Origin: Deltaproteobacteria bacterium
Lineage (GTDB): Bacteria; Desulfobacterota; Syntrophia; Syntrophales; JAAYKM01
Assembly (NCBI GenBank): GCA_012522415.1
Contig: JAAYKM010000075.1
Coordinates: 1 to 54,472, forward strand
DNA length: 54,472 bases
Reading direction: 5' to 3'
The notes beneath the pieces were generated by a model. That model saw only the letters and a list, made by a program, of their open reading frames with translations. It ran no database searches and was not told where the DNA came from. Made by a program: the position numbers and the translations under genes. Each line of letters opens with the position of its first letter. The stretch's first letter is position 1. Positions 26,298 through 32,198 of the stretch are shown piece after piece.

Positions 26298-27683
26298 TTG
26301 GCCTCTTCTGGTGATACCATAGCCGCCCTGGCAACGCCGTTTGGTTACGGAAGCGTTGGGATCATTCGGATCAGCGGAACCGGTGCCTTCAAAATTGCCC
26401 GGCGGATTTTTCGTCCAACCCGTCACACCCCCCATCCCGAATCGCACAGGCTTTACCACGGAGATATCGTTTCCCCTCAAAACGGGGCCTTGATCGATGA
26501 AGTCCTGTTGTGTTTTATGAACAAGCCGCACAGTTACACCGGCGAAGACACAGTAGAAATCAATTGCCATGGCGGGCCCCTTCTCATCAAAACAATTTTG
26601 CAGACAGTCCTCGATCTGGGAGCACGCCTCGCCGAACCGGGAGAATTCACCAAACGGGCTTTTTTGAACAACCGCCTTGATTTATCCCGGGCGGAAGCGA
26701 TCCTCGATCTGGTTCGGGCCCGTACGGAAAGGGGACTCTCGGAAGCGGTGAACCGCCTCAAAGGATCGCTGGCAAATGCGGTGTCCGCCATTCAGGATAG
26801 ACTGATGGATGTTCTGGCTGTACTGGAAGCCTCGATTGATTTTACCGAAGAGGATATACCGGAGATGGAGGCACTCCAGGCTTCAGCCCCTCTCGACGCT
26901 TGTCTTACCAAACTTTCAGCCCTGCTCGGCACCTATCGGAATGGAAGAATTTACCAGGATGGTTTGCGTGTTTTAATCATCGGCAAACCCAACGTCGGGA
27001 AATCCAGCCTTTTGAACGCCCTTCTGGAAACAAATCGGGCCATTGTCACCCCCATTCCGGGAACCACTCGTGATTTCATTGAAGAATCAATCCAAATCGG
27101 CGGCCTGCCTGTTTCCCTCACGGATACAGCGGGCATTCGCAAGACCACCGACGAAATCGAACTTCAGGGAATCGCCATGGTTTATCAGAAACTGGCCGAC
27201 GCGGATGTGGTGATTGCGGTGTTCGATGGCAGCCGGCAGTTGGACGACGATGATCTCCTCGTAATGGAAAACACTGCGGACAAGGAACAGGTGATCGCCG
27301 TGATCAACAAGGAAGACCTTCCCACCCGCTTCGACACGAATGAACTCCTGAAGCGGCGCCCCTTATCGCGGCCTCTCCCCATATCGGCAAAATTCGAAAC
27401 GGGCCTCTCCGCCCTGAAGGATGAAATATCCCGCCTTGCGCCGGCATCGGAGGTCCATGACCCCGGGGCGGTCCATATCACCAACATCCGACACTACCAC
27501 GCGCTGTCCCAGGCGGCCTCTCTCATAGCCAAGGCGCGTGACCACATCCTTGAAGGTTCACCTCCGGAAATCGTGGCCGTCGACTTGGGGGACGCGCTGC
27601 ATCAATTGGGTGAGGTCGAGGGCCGGACGCTGTCCGAGGATATTCTGGATAGAATTTTTTCCACGTTCTGCATCGGGAAGTAA
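26298..27683 (+). CDS. mnmE: tRNA modification GTPase MnmE
   Basis: With MnmG, MnmE installs the cmnm5 group on wobble uridine 34 of several tRNAs. The 461-residue product has the N-terminal formyl-THF-binding domain (DTIAALATPFGYGSVGIIRI), the helical domain, and a G domain inserted at about residues 220-375 with G1 GKPNVGKSS (229-237) and DTAG. The C-terminal CIGK box carries the essential Cys. The start is TTG, preceded by GGAGAAGG. It closes the rpmH-mnmE cluster; mnmG is not next to it. Confidence 0.93.
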   Translation: MASSGDTIAALATPFGYGSVGIIRISGTGAFKIARRIFRPTRHTPHPESHRLYHGDIVSPQNGALIDEVLLCFMNKPHSYTGEDTVEINCHGGPLLIKTILQTVLDLGARLAEPGEFTKRAFLNNRLDLSRAEAILDLVRARTERGLSEAVNRLKGSLANAVSAIQDRLMDVLAVLEASIDFTEEDIPEMEALQASAPLDACLTKLSALLGTYRNGRIYQDGLRVLIIGKPNVGKSSLLNALLETNRAIVTPIPGTTRDFIEESIQIGGLPVSLTDTAGIRKTTDEIELQGIAMVYQKLADADVVIAVFDGSRQLDDDDLLVMENTADKEQVIAVINKEDLPTRFDTNELLKRRPLSRPLPISAKFETGLSALKDEISRLAPASEVHDPGAVHITNIRHYHALSQAASLIAKARDHILEGSPPEIVAVDLGDALHQLGEVEGRTLSEDILDRIFSTFCIGK

Positions 27684-27693
27684 AACAACCGTC

Positions 27694-28308
27694 TTATTTT
27701 TCCATCAGGAGCCATAAACCCCCGTCCTCGATGATCCTCATTTGTTGATCATGTAAAGCCGATCCGGCAATCATCTTTTCCAGATCCTTTAACGTTACAC
27801 GAACCCGTCCCAATCTGTCGTTTAGTATTCTGGATTCATCGGCAATTTCATCGATCAACATCTGGGGGGTCTTTTCGCCGTATCCTCCTCCGACAAAAGC
27901 AACAGCACCGGGTTTCATGACCCGATAAATTTCCCTGAGCGCGGCCCCCCCTGGATCTAAAAAAAAATAAGCCCCGCGGATGACAATGAGGTCAAAGGTA
28001 TCGCTACCATAAACCAGTGGAATAAGGTCACTTTTCCCCAAGGTTATGGAGGTGTCCAGCCGATTGTCCTCGATTTCCTGCCGCATGAGTCCGTAAACGT
28101 CTTCTTCGGCAACTGCGATGGTGATTTTCATGTCGGGATTCCCGTTCAGGAGGGCGAAGGATATGCCTCCGGAAAAAGGCCCCCATTCCAGGACCTCTCC
28201 CCCCCTCCTCTTGTAATAGTTCAACACCTGATCCGCAAGGTAAGGATAAATTTTTCCCCAGAGATGATTGACCCTCTTCAGATCATGCATATCCATTTTG
28301 CTTTTCAT
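27694..28308 (-). CDS. Class I SAM-dependent methyltransferase-like protein
   Basis: From the ATG at 28308, 6 bases after GGAGGT, the product is 204 residues. It follows the Rossmann methyltransferase plan: motif I in VLEWGPFSGGISFALL, an acidic end of β2 near VAEEDV, motif IV FDLIVIRGAYFFL, and post-motif LREIYRVMKPGAVAFVGGG. The motif I sequence EWGPFSGG departs from ExGxGxG, so SAM binding is likely but not certain. The substrate is unknown. It is convergent with mnmE, only 10 bp apart. Confidence 0.75.
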   Translation of the reverse strand: MKSKMDMHDLKRVNHLWGKIYPYLADQVLNYYKRRGGEVLEWGPFSGGISFALLNGNPDMKITIAVAEEDVYGLMRQEIEDNRLDTSITLGKSDLIPLVYGSDTFDLIVIRGAYFFLDPGGAALREIYRVMKPGAVAFVGGGYGEKTPQMLIDEIADESRILNDRLGRVRVTLKDLEKMIAGSALHDQQMRIIEDGGLWLLMEK

Positions 28309-28505
28309 GCCCATACCTCCATCCGTCAATTCCTTTCCCGACAATCCCCTCCCCACATCCTTTCTCATTTTTCATACAACTTTTGTCAAGACAAAATCCC
28401 TTTCCATCAATTGGGAAAACCCCGTGAGACGATCAAGGGATAACATCGTGACCCTCCCTCGCCCCTCTCCGAGATCTCTGCCCGATCCGTCGGTGAAACT
28501 CCTCT

Positions 28506-28534
28506 TTGACTTTTAACAAGGGATTAATTAAAAT
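28506..28534 (+). promoter_or_regulatory. Sigma-70 promoter for the Sel1-repeat gene
   Basis: TTGACT (28506-28511), a 17-bp spacer and TAAAAT (28529-28534) form a near-consensus promoter, about 70 bp upstream of the Sel1-repeat start. The DNA around the -10 is AT-rich. Confidence 0.6.
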
Positions 28535-28604
28535 TCCCCTTATTTCGTTGCGATGAATCCGACGAGAAGTTTTGAGAAACGATGGGCGAAGGAGGTGTCA
28601 CTCT

Positions 28605-29522
28605 ATGAAATCAGGATGCTTTTATATTCTGGCATGTCTTATGGTATTAACGTCCACCGCGTTTGCCGGGCTCTACGAAGATGGCCAGGCCGCCATGGAG
28701 AAGAAGGCATTCAGGAAAGCCATCACGTTATTCGAGTCAGATGCCAGGAAGGGTAATCCGAAATCTCAGTATAAACTGGGCTTGATCCACGAGGATGGCC
28801 AAGGGGTAAAAAAGAATCTTTCCAAGGCGCTTTACTGGTATGAAATGGCCGCCAAACAAGGACATCCCGAAGCCCAGCAGAGTCTCGGAATGATGTATCA
28901 GTGCGGACGTGGTGTAAAGCAAGACCTCGCTCAGGCAAAGTACTGGTTCGAGATGGCATCCAAAAACGGGACGCCTGCCGCCCAATTCGAGCTTGGAATG
29001 TTTTACCAAAAAGGACAGACAGTACCGTGCGATTACAAACAAGCCCTGTATTATTATGAGCTCGCGGCCAAACAAGGCTATGCCAAAGCACAGACGGCGA
29101 TCGGCCTTTTTTATGCAGAAGGCCTCAGCATGCCGAAGGACTACAGGCAAGCTGCGCTTTGGTTTGATCTGGCGGCAAAACAGGGTGATCCTTCGGGGCA
29201 GTTCAATCTCGGGGTTCTCAATGAAAAAGGATTTGGTTTCCCCCAAAATTATAAGGAGGCGGCCCGCTGGTATAAAATGGCCGCAAAACAGGAATATGCG
29301 GATGCGCAGAACAATCTTGGATTCCTGTATTATAATGGCAAGGGTGTGGACAAGGACCTGATCATTTCCTATGCGCTTTTCAGTCTCGCTTACGACAATG
29401 GGAATTCCGATGCTTTTCAAAATTGTTACATTGCCGCATCGGGATTACCGCCCAAAAACCATCAACGAGCCAAGGCACTGGCGGGAGACCGCAAAAAACT
29501 TTATTCACTCATTGGAAACTAG
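28605..29522 (+). CDS. Secreted Sel1-like repeat protein
   Basis: The ATG at 28605 follows GGAGGT by 8 bases and gives a 305-residue protein. A signal peptide ends in TAFA, with cleavage likely after residue 21. The mature protein is about seven Sel1-like repeats of ~36 residues, seen in the recurrent A-x-x-x-L-G-x-x-Y-x-x-G and A-x-x-W-[FY]-x-x-A-A-K-Q-G patterns. Sel1 repeats form α-solenoids that scaffold protein complexes; a periplasmic location fits the signal. The gene ends 10 bp before the left tRNA-repeat boundary of the adjacent island. Confidence 0.85.
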   Translation: MKSGCFYILACLMVLTSTAFAGLYEDGQAAMEKKAFRKAITLFESDARKGNPKSQYKLGLIHEDGQGVKKNLSKALYWYEMAAKQGHPEAQQSLGMMYQCGRGVKQDLAQAKYWFEMASKNGTPAAQFELGMFYQKGQTVPCDYKQALYYYELAAKQGYAKAQTAIGLFYAEGLSMPKDYRQAALWFDLAAKQGDPSGQFNLGVLNEKGFGFPQNYKEAARWYKMAAKQEYADAQNNLGFLYYNGKGVDKDLIISYALFSLAYDNGNSDAFQNCYIAASGLPPKNHQRAKALAGDRKKLYSLIGN

Positions 29523-29531
29523 CTTACTGTA

Positions 29532-29572
29532 ACTGGTACCCCCGGTGCGAGTCGAACGCACGGCACACGGAT
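29532..29572. repeat. attL-like copy of tRNA-Arg 3' half
   Basis: This 41-bp sequence is a perfect direct repeat of 30755-30795. It encodes the reverse complement of a tRNA T-arm, acceptor 3' strand and CCA, but there is no 5' half of a tRNA beside it. It is therefore an attachment-site duplicate and not a gene. Confidence 0.8.
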
Positions 29573-29666
29573 GTTTTTATGAGTGGGGAGAAACCACAAA
29601 GGAAGGCAATTATGGCCGGGCAGGGTCAGGACGGACAAGGGGTGAACTTTCAGAAATAGAACCCGC

Positions 29667-29695
29667 TTGCATTATACTATTTATTAGTATAGAAT
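29667..29695 (+). promoter_or_regulatory. Promoter and operator of the toxin-antitoxin pair
   Basis: TTGCAT (29667-29672), a 17-bp spacer and TAGAAT (29690-29695) form a promoter just before the toxin ATG. The spacer contains a perfect dyad, TATACTA-5-TAGTATA (29673-29691), overlapping the -10. That is the expected place for an operator bound by the antitoxin or the toxin-antitoxin complex. Confidence 0.6.
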
Positions 29696-29701
29696 AAAGT
29701 C

Positions 29702-29980
29702 ATGACATGGACGGTTGAGATTGCAAGGCAGTCGGTAAAACAGGTGGTAAAACTGCCAATAAGAGCAAAAGAGGCATTAACTGGACTTATCAGGGACATG
29801 GAAGCAAACGGGCCTATCCGGGGCGATTGGCCGAATTTCAGCGCACTATCAAATAACCGTTACCATTGCCACTTGAAAAAAGGCCGTCCCACATACGTGG
29901 CAATATGGGAAGTCAAAAACAAGGAAATAAGATTAATTGAGGTGATATATGCAGGCACACACGAAAAAGCACCCTACTAA
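29702..29980 (+). CDS. RelE/ParE-superfamily toxin
   Basis: This 92-residue basic protein resembles the RelE/HigB-like toxin fold. It has an N-terminal helix with VKQVVKLPIRAKEALTGLI, then the β-core segments YHCHLKKGRPTYVAIWEV and IRLIEVIYAGTHEKAPY. RelE-like toxins usually cleave ribosome-bound mRNA; ParE-like ones poison gyrase. The sequence does not decide which. It overlaps the antitoxin gene by 32 bp, with toxin first, as in higBA-type modules. It sits inside the tRNA-Arg island directly after a promoter with a perfect dyad. Confidence 0.75.
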   Translation: MTWTVEIARQSVKQVVKLPIRAKEALTGLIRDMEANGPIRGDWPNFSALSNNRYHCHLKKGRPTYVAIWEVKNKEIRLIEVIYAGTHEKAPY

Positions 29981-30299
29981 AACCGTTGAACTTCGATTCA
30001 TCGGACCGATTGTGAACACAGCGCGGGCCATTGAGGCCTTAAAGCTTTTGGGGTTTGTCGATACGTCTGATGCTGTTCCTTGGCGGGAGGTTCTGGAACA
30101 CAAAGATGAGGAATTACCGGGCACCTGTCTGCGTGGGGGGCGATACCGGGAAGGATTGACACAGGTTAAACTTGCCGAATTGACCGGCATTCCCCAGCGG
30201 CATATCAGCGAAATGGAAAGCGGCAAGCGACCTATCGGTAAGGAAACGGCAAAGCGCCTGGGGAAGGCATTAAACATAAGCTATAAGGTCTTTTTATAG
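29949..30299 (+). CDS. XRE-family antitoxin
   Basis: This 116-residue protein has a C-terminal Cro/C1-type helix-turn-helix: LTQVKLAELTGIPQRHISEM, followed by ESGKRPIGKETAKRLGKAL. GAGGTG lies 5 bases upstream of the ATG. The N-terminal ~60 residues (including RFIGPIVNTARAIEALKLLG) are not HTH and probably wrap the toxin. The HTH would bind the TATACTA/TAGTATA operator and repress the pair. The tail is unusually basic for an antitoxin. Confidence 0.78.
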   Translation: MQAHTKKHPTKTVELRFIGPIVNTARAIEALKLLGFVDTSDAVPWREVLEHKDEELPGTCLRGGRYREGLTQVKLAELTGIPQRHISEMESGKRPIGKETAKRLGKALNISYKVFL

Positions 30300-30636
30300 A
30301 ATATTGAGGGGAGTGCGCCCGGGATTTTCAGTCAATACAACCTGAAAAAACTTAAAGGCCTATCACAGACTGATAACGCTTTCACAGATGATCCAATCAA
30401 GTATCGGGCTTTTAATTTTCTTCTTGCTGAATGTTATCCCGACTAGCCGGAGTCATCGACAGAATACCGCAAATAGTAATCTTGAGCGCGTTCAGCGGGG
30501 CGAATATGAGACAGGGAGAAAGAACAGACCTGGTACGTTCGGCAAATCACCGGCGATAAACAAGCCACCCTCGAATATGCGACAAGGACAAACAAACGCC
30601 GATGCTATAAGAAAAAAGTCGGAAGAGCAAAAATGG
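30300..30636 (+). pseudogene. Possible tyrosine-integrase debris
   Basis: No intact gene fits this stretch. One frame from about 30436 reads ILSAFSGANMRQGERTDL, which recalls the integrase box around GMRxGE. After a frame change another frame reads VRQITGDKQATLEYA, which resembles the strand following that box in phage integrases. Stops break both frames. The match is short and was made by eye, so this is a hypothesis that fits the flanking att repeats. Confidence 0.3.
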
Positions 30637-30661
30637 AACCCGCTTTCATGACGGGTTTTTT
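30637..30661 (+). terminator. Rho-independent terminator of the island
   Basis: AACCCG (30637-30642) pairs with CGGGTT (30652-30657) around a 9-base loop, followed by more T residues to 30661. It would end transcripts from the toxin-antitoxin operon. Confidence 0.65.
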
Positions 30662-30754
30662 GTGCATGAATTTCAAAAGTGGGGAGAGAATGGGGACAAA
30701 ACGAGCAAGGCAAGAAAAAAGGGGTTAAACGAAACCGCTTAAGCCCTTGATTTT

Positions 30755-30795
30755 ACTGGTACCCCCGGTGCGAGTCGAACGCACGGCACACGGAT
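30755..30795. repeat. attR-like core inside the tRNA-Arg gene
   Basis: This is the second 41-bp copy. It spans CCA, acceptor 3' strand, T-arm, variable loop, the 3' strand of the anticodon stem and the first base of the anticodon loop, plus 2 bp beyond. Homology ends at the anticodon loop, a frequent crossover position. Confidence 0.8.
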
Positions 30796-30833
30796 TAGGA
30801 ATCCGTTTCTCTATCCTTCTGAGATACGAGGGC
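30757..30833 (-). tRNA. tRNA-Arg(CCT)
   Basis: The minus strand folds as a complete tRNA: acceptor GCCCTCG paired with CGGGGGT (two G-U pairs), D stem TCTC/GAGA, anticodon stem ACGGA/TCCGT with loop TTCCTAA (anticodon CCT, reading AGG), T stem GTGCG/CGCAC with loop TTCGACT, discriminator A and an encoded CCA. Its 3' half is the attachment core of the neighbouring island, and the gene remains intact after integration. Confidence 0.95.
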
Positions 30834-30847
30834 ACACAAAATAACGC

Positions 30848-30877
30848 CTTCTACCACGGTTGTGCAAAAGCTGTCAA
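30848..30877 (-). promoter_or_regulatory. Promoter of tRNA-Arg
   Basis: On the minus strand TTGACA (30877-30872), an 18-bp spacer and TAGAAG (30853-30848) lie about 15 bp before the mature 5' end of tRNA-Arg. Confidence 0.6.
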
Positions 30878-30896
30878 GACGTTAAAGAATTTCCCC

Positions 30897-30925
30897 TTGA
30901 CAGAGAAATAACCATTTGTTAATGA
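30897..30925 (+). promoter_or_regulatory. Promoter of the PxxKW-type gene
   Basis: TTGACA (30897-30902), a 17-bp spacer and TAATGA (30920-30925) lie 50 bp before the start. A perfect TCGGAA-6-TTCCGA hairpin (30935-30952) lies in the leader and may affect mRNA stability. Confidence 0.55.
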
Positions 30926-30974
30926 AGCAGACCCTCGGAATATCTTTTCCGAAAATATTAGAGGTGAATATTAT

Positions 30975-31268
30975 ATGCTGTGTCAAACCATCAAGGAAGG
31001 TATTGAGTGTACATTCATGACCAAGAGGGGCTGCTCGTTTATGGGTGGCACCTGTATTACAGTCGTTGAGGACTGCGTCGCCTGCAACAAGATCGTTGAA
31101 TATCCAACCGGTCAGTATTGCAAGGTGTACGCAGACCCAGGGAGCCGATGGATTACGGGTAGGTGCGCCATTGCATCCCACACCGCCCGGGACATCAAGG
31201 AATCAGCACAGAAGATCAACCCCATGAAGGCTTCAAAGCGTGCCAGCAAAGGCGGGGGGAAAAAGTAA
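30975..31268 (+). CDS. PxxKW-type cysteine-rich protein (PxxRW variant)
   Basis: This 97-residue soluble protein has eight or more Cys in the first 65 residues, including a CVAC pair, then DPGSRW and a basic tail (MKASKRASKGGGKK). I recognise the small PxxKW family of deltaproteobacteria, in which the named motif is P-x-x-K-W; here Lys is replaced by Arg. The Cys pattern suggests metal binding. The function is unknown. It has its own promoter and a terminator at 31284-31322, so it is probably monocistronic. Confidence 0.75.
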   Translation: MLCQTIKEGIECTFMTKRGCSFMGGTCITVVEDCVACNKIVEYPTGQYCKVYADPGSRWITGRCAIASHTARDIKESAQKINPMKASKRASKGGGKK

Positions 31269-31283
31269 CCTCTCTCATCAGAA

Positions 31284-31322
31284 AAAAGGCGGTTGGGATT
31301 TTGCTTGTCCAAACCGCCTTTT
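31284..31322. terminator. Bidirectional terminator
   Basis: AAAAGGCGGTT (31284-31294) pairs with AACCGCCTTTT (31312-31322), extended inward by GGA/TCC after one mismatch. A- and T-tracts flank it on both sides, so it can serve both the PxxKW-type gene and the convergent merR gene. Confidence 0.75.
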
Positions 31323-31686
31323 AGCCGTTTTGCCTTGTTTGATTCCGGCCATCAATCAAATCAAGAATCCCTATCAGAACCTTCTTTATTTCGACAAGTC
31401 TTTCGTGATTTGTGTCGGCCCCTCTATCTGTCTTTTGCCGGGCCACCTCAGCCAGATGCTGTTTGGCGCCCTGGATAGTGTACCGCCGCTCATACAGGAG
31501 TTTCCGGATTAAAAGAAGGGCATCGACGTCCTTTTTGCGGTAAAGCCGATGTCCGGAGGGTGTTCGGACGGGCTTCAGGATCTTGAATTCCGTTTCCCAA
31601 AAACGTATCACATAAGGTTTGACTTGGAGAATCTTGCCAACCTCGCCAATGCGAAAAAAGGCCTTATCGGGAAGATTGTCATCCAT
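31321..31686 (-). CDS. MerR-family transcriptional regulator
   Basis: This 121-residue protein begins with a winged HTH of the MerR type: FRIGEVGKILQVKPYVIRFW, then the wing with RTPSGHRLYRKKDV, and a helix ending around LLYERRYTIQGAKQHL. No effector-binding Cys set is seen, so this is not a metal sensor of the classical kind. It resembles the short MerR proteins encoded right after ihfA in many deltaproteobacteria. Its target is unknown. It is the last gene on the strand of the thrS-to-ihfA cluster but is separated from ihfA by 216 bp. Confidence 0.8.
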   Translation of the reverse strand: MDDNLPDKAFFRIGEVGKILQVKPYVIRFWETEFKILKPVRTPSGHRLYRKKDVDALLLIRKLLYERRYTIQGAKQHLAEVARQKTDRGADTNHERLVEIKKVLIGILDLIDGRNQTRQNG

Positions 31687-31764
31687 GAAATCCTAAATCC
31701 CCATATATCCATATATCGCTGAAACCGTAAAAAATCAGAATTTGCAATGTATGCCGATGTAACG

Positions 31765-31795
31765 TATTGAAATTACCTAATACATATTTTCAATA
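31765..31795. promoter_or_regulatory. Perfect dyad upstream of merR
   Basis: TATTGAAA (31765-31772) and TTTCAATA (31788-31795) are perfect inverted 8-mers, 15 bp apart, in the AT-rich ihfA-merR gap. It lies about 80-110 bp upstream of the merR start. It could be an autoregulatory operator, or a site bound by IhfA or another protein. Confidence 0.4.
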
Positions 31796-31902
31796 ATGAC
31801 CGTTCCCTGACTTTTCACGCGTTCATCATATATTGATTCGTTGCCCTGAATATCTCCAGGATTTCAGGCAAGGAATTAGGATTTTTCTCTCTTGAATCTG
31901 AA

Positions 31903-32178
31903 TCAATCGTTCAGGGCGCGCCGTAAAACCTGGCTGGATTTGAACGTCAGAACCTTCCTTGCCGAAATAGAAATCTCCTCACCGGTCTGGGGATTGCGAC
32001 CGCGACGCGCTTTCTTTTCCTTGACGGCAAAGTTGCCGAAACCGGAAATTTTGATTTTTTCCCCTTTGGCGAGGCTGTCTTTCATCAACTCAAAAACAGA
32101 CTCGACAATCCTGGCAGAATCCTTCTTGGGAATCCCCAGCTTCTCATATACATCCTGAATAATATCAATCTTGGTCAT
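31903..32178 (-). CDS. ihfA: Integration host factor subunit alpha
   Basis: This 91-residue DNA-bending protein has GFGNFAVKEKKARRGRNPQT followed by GEEISISARKVLTF, the β-arm with the conserved Pro that intercalates DNA. The N-terminus MTKIDIIQDVYEKLGIPK is typical of IhfA rather than HU. It sits directly downstream of pheT, the conserved place for ihfA (himA). GGAGGG lies before the start. Confidence 0.9.
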   Translation of the reverse strand: MTKIDIIQDVYEKLGIPKKDSARIVESVFELMKDSLAKGEKIKISGFGNFAVKEKKARRGRNPQTGEEISISARKVLTFKSSQVLRRALND

Positions 32179-32198
32179 TATTCCCTCCTTACAGGATA

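Larger units (their letters stand above)
29532..30795. mobile_element. Small tRNA-Arg-integrated island (41-bp att repeats)
   Basis: Identical 41-bp sequences at 29532-29572 and 30755-30795 bound this 1.26-kb segment. The right copy is the 3' half of the intact tRNA-Arg(CCT) gene, up to the anticodon loop; the left copy is an orphan tRNA fragment. This is the classic footprint of tyrosine-recombinase integration at a tRNA 3' end. Inside are a toxin-antitoxin pair, a terminator and possible integrase debris, but no intact integrase. It is best read as a decayed or minimal integrative element kept by its toxin-antitoxin module. Confidence 0.75.

Noticed and set aside
29532-29572. Second tRNA-Arg gene
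   Set aside because: Only the 3' half is present; there is no acceptor 5' strand, D arm or anticodon loop.
30388-30651. 87-codon frame inside the island
   Set aside because: Composition is low-complexity and it overlaps broken integrase-like frames; no Shine-Dalgarno.
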